The notes under the pieces are model-generated. The model saw nothing but the letters and a program-made list of their open reading frames with translations, was not told the origin of the DNA and did no database searches. Of a stretch of DNA of 39,078 nt, positions 24,554-33,011 are shown in pieces (the first letter of the stretch is position 1; the number at the start of each line of letters is the position of its first letter). The DNA lies in contig CAAEDN010000030.1 in assembly GCA_900754615.1 (NCBI GenBank), positions 1-39,078 on the forward strand, in the 5' to 3' direction. The DNA comes from an uncultured Holdemanella sp. Its GTDB lineage: Bacteria; Bacillota_I; Bacilli_A; Erysipelotrichales; Erysipelotrichaceae. A program made the position numbers and the translations under genes.

Positions 24554-25612
24554 ATGAATTCAAAAATAAAACGAATTCTTGACTTCTCAACTGCCTTTGG
24601 ACCAAGTGGCATGGAAGACGAAGTATCTTCATTAGCCATGGAAGATGTTAAGGATATTTGTGAAGTTCATGATGATACAATGCGTAATACATATATGCAC
24701 TTTAAACAAGACAAAAAGCATGAAACAACTATTCTTTTAGATGCACATGCGGATGAAGTTGGCTTCATTGTACAAGCCATCAAACCTAATGGTACTATTC
24801 GCTTTTTACCACTTGGAGGATGGGATCCTAAAAACATTGTATCTGGTGAAGTCTGGATTCTAAATGATAAAGGTGAAAAGATTTCTGGTATTGTCGCAAG
24901 TCAACCCGTTCACTTCTTATCTGAAGCAAAGCGCAACGGAAAAGTTGATTTTGATGATTTAGTTATTGATGTAGGTGCTACAAGTGGTAAAGAAGTAAAA
25001 GAACAATTTCATATTTCAGTAGGTAACTTCATGTGTCCAGCCGTAACTTGTAAATATGATGAAGCGCACAAGATCTTCTTAGGAAAAGCTTTTGACTGTC
25101 GTATTGGATGTGCAGCTGTAATGGATGTACTTCATCAATTAAAAGGTGTAAACCACAACATTGAAGCCACTTTGACAACACAAGAAGAAGTGGGCGAAAG
25201 AGGTATGGATACAGCTATTAAAACATTAAATCCAAATATTGCGATTTGTTTTGAAGGCTGTCCAAGTGACGATACATTTGAACCCGACTACATGATTCAG
25301 TCCGCCTTGAAAAAAGGGCCTATGCTACGTTGGTTTGACCGTTCTTATATCACAAGTCCACGTTTCATGCGTTATGCGATTGATTTGGCCCACGAAAAGA
25401 ATATTCCTGTCCAAGAAAGTGTCAGAAAAGGTGGAGGAACCAATGCAGGTATTACACACCGCTATAACATCCCTACCATCATTATTGGTATTCCTGTTCG
25501 TTTCGCGCATGCTTCATTTGGAATCTGTTCTGAAGAAGATTATGACAATGCTGTAAAGCTTGCGGTTGAAATCATCACAAACATCGATGCCCAAACAATT
25601 CGAGGATTCTAG
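24554..25612 (+). CDS. M42-family metallo-aminopeptidase
   Basis: This 352-residue enzyme belongs to the FrvX/PepA (M42) dinuclear metal aminopeptidases, which trim peptides in the cytoplasm. Metal-ligand motifs run in order: LLDAHADEVGFIV (His, about 61-73), KAFDCRIGCAA (Asp), TTQEEVGERGMD (catalytic Glu pair, about 212-223), AICFEGCPSDD, and FAHASFG (final His, about 322-328). The open frame extends to 24461, but GGAGG precedes the ATG at 24554, and the longer start would span the promoter. The DegV gene follows one base after the stop. Confidence 0.93.
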   Translation: MNSKIKRILDFSTAFGPSGMEDEVSSLAMEDVKDICEVHDDTMRNTYMHFKQDKKHETTILLDAHADEVGFIVQAIKPNGTIRFLPLGGWDPKNIVSGEVWILNDKGEKISGIVASQPVHFLSEAKRNGKVDFDDLVIDVGATSGKEVKEQFHISVGNFMCPAVTCKYDEAHKIFLGKAFDCRIGCAAVMDVLHQLKGVNHNIEATLTTQEEVGERGMDTAIKTLNPNIAICFEGCPSDDTFEPDYMIQSALKKGPMLRWFDRSYITSPRFMRYAIDLAHEKNIPVQESVRKGGGTNAGITHRYNIPTIIIGIPVRFAHASFGICSEEDYDNAVKLAVEIITNIDAQTIRGF

Positions 25613-25613
25613 A

Positions 25614-26468
25614 ATGGAAAGAATTGCCGTTGTAACGGATACAGGCTCGAATCTATCTTTTGAACAGGCAAAAGAATTAGGAATCTTTCTGCTTCCTTTA
25701 CAAATCACAATCGATGATACAACTTACCAAGATACACTTGAAATTTCAACACAAGACATTTATAAAGAATTAGCCAAGGGTAAAATGCCAAAAACAAGCA
25801 TGGCTGCTTATCAAAGAATCTATGATTTATTTGAAGAACTAAAAAAGGAATATGATACCGTCTTTGCAGTCCCATTGACAAATGGATTATCTACAAACGC
25901 TGCAACTATGCAAAGTATTGCCCGCGAATTAGAAATGAATGTCCATGTCATTGATCTTTATTCAACATGCGAACTTGAAAAACATGTGGCAGTCTGGATC
26001 AAAAAGCTTGTGGATGAAAATAAATCTTCAGAAGAGATTTTAAAGATCATTCAACCTGCTATTGATGAATCCAACTCATTGATTCTTGTCAAAAATCTTC
26101 AGCACTTAAAGCGCGGAGGAAGACTAACTCCAATGGCTGCAGCGCTTGCGGGTTTATTAAAGATCTATCCTGTTTTACATATAAATAAAAGTACAGAAGG
26201 AAGAATTGATGTATTAAATAAGGTTCGTACAGAAAAAAGAGCCGATGCCTATGCGATCGATAAAGTCATGGATGATATTGATATAGAACATACGCATATC
26301 TATATTATTCACTCAGACTTTTTAGAGGGTGCCAACCATTTTAAAAAATGTTTTATCGAAAAAGGTGTACCTGAAGAAAATATTCATATAAACTATATTA
26401 GTTCCGTAATTGCCGTACACACTGGTCTTGGTTGTATCGCATTACAATATATAAGAAAGGAAAATTAA
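25614..26468 (+). CDS. DegV-family fatty-acid-binding protein (FakB-like)
   Basis: This 284-residue protein matches the DegV family. The N-terminal VVTDTGSNLSFEQAKELGI (about 5-23) holds the family's TD(S/T) loop, PKTSMAAYQRI is the conserved PxTSxP-like site (about 59-69, with Ala where Pro is usual), and LKRGGRLTPMAAALAGLLKIYPVL (split about 166-189) is the lid region. FakB members hand fatty acids to the kinase FakA. AGGA precedes the ATG at 25614, directly after the M42 stop; the frame opening at 25560 lies inside the peptidase gene. It is the second gene of a four-gene operon. Confidence 0.93.
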   Translation: MERIAVVTDTGSNLSFEQAKELGIFLLPLQITIDDTTYQDTLEISTQDIYKELAKGKMPKTSMAAYQRIYDLFEELKKEYDTVFAVPLTNGLSTNAATMQSIARELEMNVHVIDLYSTCELEKHVAVWIKKLVDENKSSEEILKIIQPAIDESNSLILVKNLQHLKRGGRLTPMAAALAGLLKIYPVLHINKSTEGRIDVLNKVRTEKRADAYAIDKVMDDIDIEHTHIYIIHSDFLEGANHFKKCFIEKGVPEENIHINYISSVIAVHTGLGCIALQYIRKEN

Positions 26469-26470
26469 AC

Positions 26471-26956
26471 ATGGAAACTAAAAACATTTTAATCACAATG
26501 AAAAATGGGGACAAAATCAAAGCAGAATTATATCCAGAGATTGCTCCTGAAACAGTTCAAAACTTTTTGAATCTAATCGAAAAGAAATTCTATGATGGGC
26601 TTACTTTCCACCGTGTCATCAAAGGATTTATGATTCAAGGTGGATGTCCTATTGGAAATGGTACAGGTGGACCAGGGTATACAATTCATGGTGAATTCGC
26701 ATCCAATGGTTTTAAAAATGATTTAAAACACACTCGCGGTGTTTTATCTATGGCTCGTGCTATGGATCCAAATAGTGCAGGAAGTCAATTCTTCATTATG
26801 CACCAGGATGCCCCTCATTTAGATGGTGAATATGCTGCGTTTGGCAAAGTGATTGAAGGTATGGAAAATGTAGATAAAATTGCAAAAACACCAACTACAT
26901 TCAATGACCGTCCTAGAAATCCACAAGTGATCGAAACAATCACACTTGTTGACTAA
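26471..26956 (+). CDS. Cyclophilin-type peptidyl-prolyl isomerase
   Basis: This 161-residue cyclophilin has no signal peptide and should be cytoplasmic. Active-site landmarks are YDGLTFHRVIKGFMIQGGCP (about 38-57, with the catalytic Arg and the FMIQGG strand), GVLSMARAMDPNSAGSQFFI (about 91-110) and GEYAAFGKVIEGM (about 119-131). The Trp common near the active site of eukaryotic forms is absent, as in many bacterial ones. The ATG at 26471 follows AAAGGAAAA; it lies two bases after the DegV stop. The LysR gene overlaps its stop by one base. Confidence 0.95.
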   Translation: METKNILITMKNGDKIKAELYPEIAPETVQNFLNLIEKKFYDGLTFHRVIKGFMIQGGCPIGNGTGGPGYTIHGEFASNGFKNDLKHTRGVLSMARAMDPNSAGSQFFIMHQDAPHLDGEYAAFGKVIEGMENVDKIAKTPTTFNDRPRNPQVIETITLVD

Positions 26957-27858
26957 TGACGCTGCAACAATTGCGCTACGTGATCCAGGTTGTTGAATCT
27001 GGATCTTTTAATTCCGCAGCCAAAGCCCTATTCATATCACAGCCATCCCTTTCTAAATCCATTCATGATCTTGAAGAAGAAATGTCCATCTGTTTGTTTG
27101 TGCGAACAAATAAAGGAATCTTACTTTCTGAACAAGGAGAAAAATTTCTAGGATATGCAAGACAAGTGGTTGAACAAGCTAATCTTTTAGAAGAACAATA
27201 CAAGAATGCAGCACCCGCAAGAACTGTATTTGCGATTTCAAGCCAGCACTATGCATTTGTCGTCAATGCTTTTGTTGCTCTAGTAAAAGAATACAATCAA
27301 AACGAATATGAATTTTCTTTAAGAGAACAAAGAACCTATGACATTATTGATGATATTAAAAATCATCGAAGTCAATTAGGAATTCTTTATCTTTCTCATT
27401 TCAACAAAGAAGTCATTCAAAGTATCTTGAAAAAAGAGCATCTGACATTCACAAAGCTATTTGAAGCTAAACCCCATGTATTTGTATCCAAGACAAATCC
27501 TTTATCCAATAAAAAAACAGTAAGAATGGAAGACTTAGAAGACTATCCTCGTTTAACTTATGAACAAGGAATCAATAACTCCTTCTACTTCTCAGAAGAA
27601 TTACATAGTACGCAACCTTCAAAAAAAAGTATTATTGTGTCCGATCGAGCTACCTTATTTAATTTATTAATAGGATTGAATGGATATACCATCTCTTCAG
27701 GTATTTTGAGTGCCGATTTAAATGGAGATAATATTGTTTCCATTCCACTTGAAAGTGATGAAGTGATGGAAATCGGATATATTTGTGATGGTTCATTATC
27801 TACCATGGCCAGAAACTATCTACATCATCTAGTACAATATATTGAACAGACCAAGTAA
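26956..27858 (+). CDS. LysR-type regulator, possible regulator of the downstream methyltransferases
   Basis: This 300-residue LysR protein has the helix-turn-helix at about residues 15-42 (GSFNSAAKALFISQPSLSKS) and an effector domain from about 90. It begins in the TAATG that ends the cyclophilin gene. The next genes downstream are two MetE-like methyltransferases preceded by a dyad of LysR type, so control of methionine/methyl-group metabolism, as for MetR or CmbR-like proteins, is a reasonable guess. No ligand can be named. Confidence 0.88.
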   Translation: MTLQQLRYVIQVVESGSFNSAAKALFISQPSLSKSIHDLEEEMSICLFVRTNKGILLSEQGEKFLGYARQVVEQANLLEEQYKNAAPARTVFAISSQHYAFVVNAFVALVKEYNQNEYEFSLREQRTYDIIDDIKNHRSQLGILYLSHFNKEVIQSILKKEHLTFTKLFEAKPHVFVSKTNPLSNKKTVRMEDLEDYPRLTYEQGINNSFYFSEELHSTQPSKKSIIVSDRATLFNLLIGLNGYTISSGILSADLNGDNIVSIPLESDEVMEIGYICDGSLSTMARNYLHHLVQYIEQTK

Positions 27859-27875
27859 AAACGCTTGGTCTTTTA
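27846..27875 (+). terminator. Terminator after the LysR gene
   Basis: AGACCAAG (27848-27855) pairs with CTTGGTCT (27864-27871), followed by TTTATT. It separates the four-gene operon from the methyltransferase pair. Confidence 0.8.
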
Positions 27876-27902
27876 TTATAGTTTTTCCCTATAACAGCCT
27901 AA

Positions 27903-27921
27903 AGAATATTTCGATTATTCT
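27903..27921. promoter_or_regulatory. LysR-type dyad upstream of the methyltransferase pair
   Basis: AGAATA-N7-TATTCT is a perfect interrupted dyad about 50 bases before the first methyltransferase start. It has LysR box geometry and lies just downstream of a LysR gene, where a transcription activator would bind. No S-box or T-box leader is present in this 98-base gap. Confidence 0.5.
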
Positions 27922-27973
27922 ATAGACTACAAATGTGATAGACTAAATCCATACGAAAGTTGAGGATTTGATA

Positions 27974-29089
27974 ATGACAGTACAAACACCATATAGATAC
28001 GATGTAGTAGGAAGTTTTTTAAGACCTGAAAAATTGAAACAGGCTCGTAAAGATTTCGAGGCGAAAAAAATCACGAAAGATGAACTTACAAAAGTTGAAG
28101 ATGCATGTATTACAGATTTGATTCAAAAAGAAAAAGCAGCCGGACTTCATGTTATTACAGATGGAGAATTCAGACGTGCAACTTGGCACTTAGATTTCAT
28201 GTGGGGATTTGATGGCGTATCTCATACACCAACTAAGACAGGTCTTCCATTCCATGGCGAGGCTGCTATGATTGATGATACATATTTAAGTGGAAAAGTA
28301 GGTGTAAGTGGAACACATCCATTTGTAGAACATTTTAAATTTGTGAAACAATTTGAAGATGATAACACCATTGCCAAACAAACCATTCCAGCTCCTGCAC
28401 AATTTTTAGAACAAATGATTCTTCCATTTGCGTTAAAAAACACTAAAAAATACTATGAAGATACTGAAGAATTAGTTCAAGATATCGCAAATGGCTATAA
28501 AGTTGTGATTCAACAATTATACGATGCAGGATGTCGATGCATCCAATTTGATGACTGTTCTTGGGGCATGTTAGTGGATGAAAAAGCTCCCTTATTCTTT
28601 CAGACCGATCAAGAAGGATTATTAAAGGTACAAGAACTATTTTTGCGTATCAACAATCTAGCTATTGAAGGAAAACCAGAAGATCTAGTTATCAATACCC
28701 ATGTATGTCGTGGTAACTTCCACTCGACATATGCATCAAGCGGTGCTTATGATGCTGTCGCAAAAACATTATTCGCAAAAGAAAATGTACATGCCTATTT
28801 CCTAGAATTTGATGATGCTCGTTCAGGGGGATTTGAACCTTTGAAAGAAGTCACACCTGATAAAAAAGTTGTTCTTGGTTTAGTCACTACCAAATCAGCT
28901 GCATTAGAAGACAAAGATACCGTTATTGCTCGTATTAAAGAAGCAAGTCAATACGTGCCTTTAGAAAACTTATGTTTAAGTCCACAATGTGGTTTTGCAT
29001 CATGTGAAATTGGAAATAAACTAACAGAAGAACAACAATGGGCTAAAATAAAATTGGTTAAAGAGATTGCCGAAGAGGTTTGGGGATAA
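27974..29089 (+). CDS. MetE C-domain-like methyltransferase (YxjG/YxjH family), copy 1
   Basis: This 371-residue protein corresponds to the catalytic half of cobalamin-independent methionine synthase. The zinc and homocysteine site is visible: H-x-C in NTHVCRGNFHS (about 238-248), Glu in FLEFDDARSGG and the final Cys in LSPQCGFAS (about 337-345). VTDGEFRRATWHLDF (about 57-71) is the family's early signature. YxjG/YxjH-type enzymes lack the N-terminal folate-binding half of MetE and may use another methyl donor. The preferred start at 27974 has GAGG upstream. A closely related copy follows 21 bases later. Confidence 0.92.
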   Translation: MTVQTPYRYDVVGSFLRPEKLKQARKDFEAKKITKDELTKVEDACITDLIQKEKAAGLHVITDGEFRRATWHLDFMWGFDGVSHTPTKTGLPFHGEAAMIDDTYLSGKVGVSGTHPFVEHFKFVKQFEDDNTIAKQTIPAPAQFLEQMILPFALKNTKKYYEDTEELVQDIANGYKVVIQQLYDAGCRCIQFDDCSWGMLVDEKAPLFFQTDQEGLLKVQELFLRINNLAIEGKPEDLVINTHVCRGNFHSTYASSGAYDAVAKTLFAKENVHAYFLEFDDARSGGFEPLKEVTPDKKVVLGLVTTKSAALEDKDTVIARIKEASQYVPLENLCLSPQCGFASCEIGNKLTEEQQWAKIKLVKEIAEEVWG

Positions 29090-29110
29090 ACGAAAGTTGA
29101 GGATTGGATT

Positions 29111-30220
29111 ATGACAGTGCAACCACCATATAAATACGATGTAGTAGGAAGTTTCTTGCGTCCTGACTACCTAAAAAAAGCAAGAGAAGAATTTGCGAAA
29201 GGAACAATTGATGCAAGCCAATTGAAAAATGTTGAAGATAAAGCCATTCTAGATCTAGTCGCAAAAGAAAAAGAAGCAGGTCTTCAAGCCGTCACAGACG
29301 GAGAATTCAGAAGAAGATACTGGCATTTGGATTTTCTTGCAGATCTTGATGGCGTAGAAGAAATCAAGGCTGATCACTGGTCTGTACATTTCAAGGGACA
29401 TCAGCCAAAAGCAGCTACATTGAAAATTGTAGATAAAATTGATTTTGGAAATCCTCCATTTTTAGAACACTTCATATATTTGAAAAGCATAGCACAAGAT
29501 ACTCCTTGTAAAATGACAATTCCATCTCCTTCTATGTTGCACTTGATTTGTTGTGTACGTTCAGAAGAATATGCGCCAATCGAACGTTATCAGGATATGA
29601 AAGTGCTGTATCACGATATTGCGATTGCCTATCAAAAGGCTATTCGCGCATTCTATGATGCTGGTTGTAGATATTTACAATTAGACGATACTTCTTGGGG
29701 GGAATTCTGTGATGCAGATAAAAGAAAAGCATATAAAGAAAGAGGCTTAGATTTAGAAGAAATCGCAAAAGCTTATGTGGATATGATCAATCTTGCATTA
29801 GAGGCAAAACCTGAAGACATGACAATCACGATGCATATTTGTAGAGGAAATTTCAGATCTACATGGTTCTCATCTGGTGGATATGAACCAGTTGCAAAGA
29901 CTTTATTTGGCCATTGTAAAGTAGATGGATTCTTTTTAGAATATGATTCAGAAAGATCAGGCGATTTTTCTCCACTTCGCTATATTAAAAATCAAAAGGT
30001 TGTTTTGGGATTGATCACATCAAAATTTCCGGAACTAGAAAATAAAGAAGAGGTAAAGAAAAGAATTCAAGAAGCAGAAAAGTATGTGCCAAAAGAACAG
30101 CTTTGCCTAAGTCCACAGTGTGGTTTTTCTTCTACTGAAGAAGGTAATGTCATGACCGAAGAAGAACAATGGACTAAAGTAAAATTAGTCAAAGAAATTG
30201 CTGAAGAAGTTTGGGGATAA
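29111..30220 (+). CDS. MetE C-domain-like methyltransferase (YxjG/YxjH family), copy 2
   Basis: This 369-residue paralogue of the preceding gene keeps the same metal-site motifs: TMHICRGNFRS (about 236-246), FLEYDSERSGDFSPL and LSPQCGFSSTEEGN (about 334-347). The early signature reads VTDGEFRRRYWHLDF. The two copies diverge most at about residues 78-125 and 145-210, which probably shape the methyl-donor pocket. Both end in the same KLVKEIAEEVWG. The ribosome binding region is repeated from copy 1, so the pair arose by tandem duplication and is co-transcribed. Confidence 0.92.
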   Translation: MTVQPPYKYDVVGSFLRPDYLKKAREEFAKGTIDASQLKNVEDKAILDLVAKEKEAGLQAVTDGEFRRRYWHLDFLADLDGVEEIKADHWSVHFKGHQPKAATLKIVDKIDFGNPPFLEHFIYLKSIAQDTPCKMTIPSPSMLHLICCVRSEEYAPIERYQDMKVLYHDIAIAYQKAIRAFYDAGCRYLQLDDTSWGEFCDADKRKAYKERGLDLEEIAKAYVDMINLALEAKPEDMTITMHICRGNFRSTWFSSGGYEPVAKTLFGHCKVDGFFLEYDSERSGDFSPLRYIKNQKVVLGLITSKFPELENKEEVKKRIQEAEKYVPKEQLCLSPQCGFSSTEEGNVMTEEEQWTKVKLVKEIAEEVWG

Positions 30221-30221
30221 A

Positions 30222-30270
30222 CTAAAAGAGGCTGTAATGAAATGTATTTATTTCGTTACAACCTCTTTTT
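30222..30270. terminator. Bidirectional terminator after the methyltransferase pair
   Basis: AAAAGAGG...GTAA-GAAAT pairs with ATTTC-GTTAC...CCTCTTTT around a short loop, with one or two bulged bases. It is followed by TTTTT. It lies between the methyltransferase stop and the convergent P-type ATPase. Confidence 0.8.
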
Positions 30271-32464
30271 ATTTGATTTTATTCATTTTATGTTTCACCC
30301 AAAAAGATACTACATTTAATATATATGGAATCAAACATACATTGATCACAACATATACAACTTGATACCATGTTAAATTTACGATATAAAAGAAATGTTT
30401 AAATAGTACCATAGCACATAAGAAAATAGAGCACATTACAATGACAAGGATCTTTCTTAGTGCAGTCATCGGTACACAGACGCGTATCAATACGACTAGT
30501 GCATTCACACCCGCAAGAATGGTACACATCGTTGAATATTGACTTGGAGAAACTGGTACAAAATGGCCTACAATCGATACTCCAATGACACTTAAAATAA
30601 CACAAGTAGCGCCTGGAATAGCTTTAGAAAAAACATTCTTTAAAAAATTGCCCTTTACAATGCTTCCATTCGGTTCCAAAGTCAGTATAAAGCTAGGTAT
30701 ACCTGTTGCCAATGCCGAGATAAGTGTCAACTGAATAGGTTTAAATGGATAATTCTTTAGACAAACCAACGTTAATAAGGATAGTCCAATGGAAAATAAT
30801 GTTTTAACCAAGAACAAAGAAGCCGTTCTTTGAATATTATTAATTACGCAACGTCCTTGATATAAGATAACAGGTAATGCATTCATTTGATCTTTCAATA
30901 GGACCAAAGAGGCTACACTTTTACATGCTTGTGAACCACTTCCCATTGCAATGGAGCAATCAGCTTCTTTTAAAGCCATAACATCATTCACACCATCCCC
31001 TGTCATTGCGACTGTTTTGTTTCTTTTCTTTAATGCCAGAACGAGCTCTTTTTTTTGTTCAGGTGTAACACGTCCAAAAATCGAATAGGAATCAACAACA
31101 GACTCTACATCTTGAACACAAGACATATCGATACTTTCAGATTCAAAGCCAGCTTTTTTGGCAAGGGCCTGCACCGTTTTAGGATCATCACCCGAAATCA
31201 GTTTTATATCCACACCTTGCTTTTTAAAGAAATTTAACGTATCCTTGGCATCTGGCCTTAATTCATCACGTAAACAAATATAGGCAAGTACGAAATCATT
31301 TTTCATTAATACAACCACTCGCATAGCTTGTTTTGTGTATTCTTCAATTCGATTTTGTACGTTTACATCCAATCTATTTGCGATATAAGAGTACGCTCCT
31401 AGTTTATATTCGCCATCTTCAAAGATCACGCTTGAATATTTTCTTTGGCTAGAAAATGGCACATACGAAATCACTTTATTATGATTTTGCATTTTAAAAT
31501 AATTTCTTAATGCGATAGCTGTTGCATTATCATCGGGCAAAGCCTGCATCATATCCCCAATGATTCCATCTACCTTTTCTAGTGCTTCTACATGACATAC
31601 GCTTAATTTTCCTTGTGTTAGAGTTCCTGTTTTATCTAGGCATAATGTATCTGTACGTGCTAAGGTTTCAATGCAATAGAGTTCCTGGACCAAAACATCT
31701 TGTTTAGCAAGCTTAAACGAACTGATTGCCAAGGCAACACTTGTCAAAAACACAAGGCCTTCAGGAATCATACCGACGACTGCAGCTACAGTGTTTAATG
31801 TAGCTGTTGTGTAATTTGTCTTAATGATTTGTTTAATAAACAGTGCACATCCAAGTGGAATCAAAATATAGGTACACCATTTAATAATGGTATCAATAGA
31901 ATCTCGTAGTTGACTTGGATATCGTTTAAATCGTTTGGCATGTTTTAATATAGAATAAGAATATGTATCTTGCCCAACTTTATCTGCCATCATGTAACAT
32001 TTGCCTGAAACCACAAAACTTCCACTTAACAATGTATCCTTTTCTTTTTTATAAATGGCATCACTTTCTCCAGTCAACATGGACTCATTGCACTCAATGC
32101 TTCCAGACAGGATGTGTCCGTCGCAACATATTTCATCTCCCGCATGAAGTACAAGAATATCCTTTTCTTCTACGTCTTGAATATAAACTTCAACTTCCTG
32201 ATTTTCTTTAAGAATATGAATTTTTGCCTGATTCAATAAAGAAAGCTTATCTAGCATATGCTTTGATCGTATTTCTTGAAATAAACCAATAAACATATTC
32301 AAGATAACTGTAATCATAAATAACATATTACGATAAGAGCCTGTAAAGAAGACAAAAATAGCTAGAACAATATTAATTCCATTAAATAATGTAAATACAT
32401 GTTGCTGAATAATTTCTCGATAACTTTTTGAGATTATAGGTTCTACTGTATTTTTTTTATGCAT
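30269..32464 (-). CDS. P-type cation-transporting ATPase, CtpE/PEGL-type
   Basis: This 731-residue membrane ATPase has the actuator motif MLTGESDA (about 128-135), the membrane motif GMIPEGLVFLTSVALA (about 232-247), the phosphorylation site LCLDKTGTLTQG (about 273-284) and the hinge AMTGDGVNDVMALKEADCS (about 485-503). About ten membrane helices are visible. The PEGL motif instead of a CPx or PEGLPA motif resembles the mycobacterial calcium pump CtpE and related Bacillota ATPases, so Ca2+ or Mn2+ are candidate substrates. It is somewhat short because the N-terminal cytoplasmic part is minimal. No good ribosome binding site precedes the start. Confidence 0.88.
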   Translation of the reverse strand: MHKKNTVEPIISKSYREIIQQHVFTLFNGINIVLAIFVFFTGSYRNMLFMITVILNMFIGLFQEIRSKHMLDKLSLLNQAKIHILKENQEVEVYIQDVEEKDILVLHAGDEICCDGHILSGSIECNESMLTGESDAIYKKEKDTLLSGSFVVSGKCYMMADKVGQDTYSYSILKHAKRFKRYPSQLRDSIDTIIKWCTYILIPLGCALFIKQIIKTNYTTATLNTVAAVVGMIPEGLVFLTSVALAISSFKLAKQDVLVQELYCIETLARTDTLCLDKTGTLTQGKLSVCHVEALEKVDGIIGDMMQALPDDNATAIALRNYFKMQNHNKVISYVPFSSQRKYSSVIFEDGEYKLGAYSYIANRLDVNVQNRIEEYTKQAMRVVVLMKNDFVLAYICLRDELRPDAKDTLNFFKKQGVDIKLISGDDPKTVQALAKKAGFESESIDMSCVQDVESVVDSYSIFGRVTPEQKKELVLALKKRNKTVAMTGDGVNDVMALKEADCSIAMGSGSQACKSVASLVLLKDQMNALPVILYQGRCVINNIQRTASLFLVKTLFSIGLSLLTLVCLKNYPFKPIQLTLISALATGIPSFILTLEPNGSIVKGNFLKNVFSKAIPGATCVILSVIGVSIVGHFVPVSPSQYSTMCTILAGVNALVVLIRVCVPMTALRKILVIVMCSIFLCAMVLFKHFFYIVNLTWYQVVYVVINVCLIPYILNVVSFWVKHKMNKIK

Positions 32465-32470
32465 ATTCTT

Positions 32471-32476
32471 ATTGTA
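32471..32476 (-). promoter_or_regulatory. Probable -10 box of the P-type ATPase gene
   Basis: On the minus strand TACAAT is followed by AAGAAT and then the ATG at 32464. If this is the -10 box, transcription would begin at or next to the start codon. The -35 region is weak, and an AAAGGT sits too far upstream to be a good ribosome binding site. Confidence 0.4.
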
Positions 32477-32516
32477 CTACCTTTTACATTTCTAAATTAT
32501 TAAAGTTTTATTAAAA

Positions 32517-32542
32517 ATGATACGACATCGCCGTATCATTAA
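32517..32542. terminator. Terminator between the ispD pair and the ATPase gene
   Basis: AATGATACG pairs with CGTATCATT around a six-base loop. A T run follows on the minus strand (TTTTTAATAAA) and a weaker AT tract on the plus strand. It closes the ispD transcript. Confidence 0.7.
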
Positions 32543-33003
32543 ATACATTCTAGTGGTGTATCCGCAAGTGTAACCGCCTCAGCATAAGATGTGATTGCTA
32601 AGTTCGATTCAATTGCTTTTTGTAGACAGAACATCAATAATCTTGTATCGAATGCCTGCAAATCTTTATCAAATTGAATAGCCGGATATTTTGATAAATG
32701 ATTTAGAAGTTCTGTAATATTTTTTGATGTATGTTTTGTAGAAATTCCTGTCACAACAACATTTTCCTGCTTAATAGCCTTTAATCCATTCAATAAAGCC
32801 ACATAAGGTTTATCAGGTCTTTGCACAAGCATCACCTTATTTTTTGGTGCGGAAGCAAGTCTTAATGTCCATACACTTTTACAACTCACAACAATCTGTG
32901 TACAATTTTCATCATTCGCAAACAAATCAATTGTTTCTAATAACATGTCGTACGTATCTTCTACTTCATTACAATCATCAAATACCAACGCTGAATATTC
33001 CAT
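32539..33003 (-). CDS. Degenerate IspD-like paralogue lacking catalytic motifs
   Basis: This 154-residue protein aligns by eye with the IspD encoded just upstream. The N-terminal strand MEYSALVF matches MNYSVIVL, ENCTQIVVSC matches DDCKQVVLVC, and YVALLNGLKAI matches DSVYNGLQVV. The C-terminal QAFDTRLLMFCLQKAIESN matches the IspD QCF...LIKECHQLA helix. The CTP-binding AAGRGSR loop is replaced by FDDCNEVE, and the HDGARP motif is absent. It is about 60 residues shorter. It should not be an active cytidylyltransferase; a regulatory or structural partner of IspD is possible. The frame is open and the gene is eight bases after ispD. Confidence 0.75.
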   Translation of the reverse strand: MEYSALVFDDCNEVEDTYDMLLETIDLFANDENCTQIVVSCKSVWTLRLASAPKNKVMLVQRPDKPYVALLNGLKAIKQENVVVTGISTKHTSKNITELLNHLSKYPAIQFDKDLQAFDTRLLMFCLQKAIESNLAITSYAEAVTLADTPLECI

Positions 33004-33011
33004 CTTTATAC

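Noticed and set aside
27859..27973. S-box, T-box or cobalamin riboswitch before the methyltransferase pair
   Set aside because: The gap is only about 100 bases after the terminator and none of the conserved cores is present.
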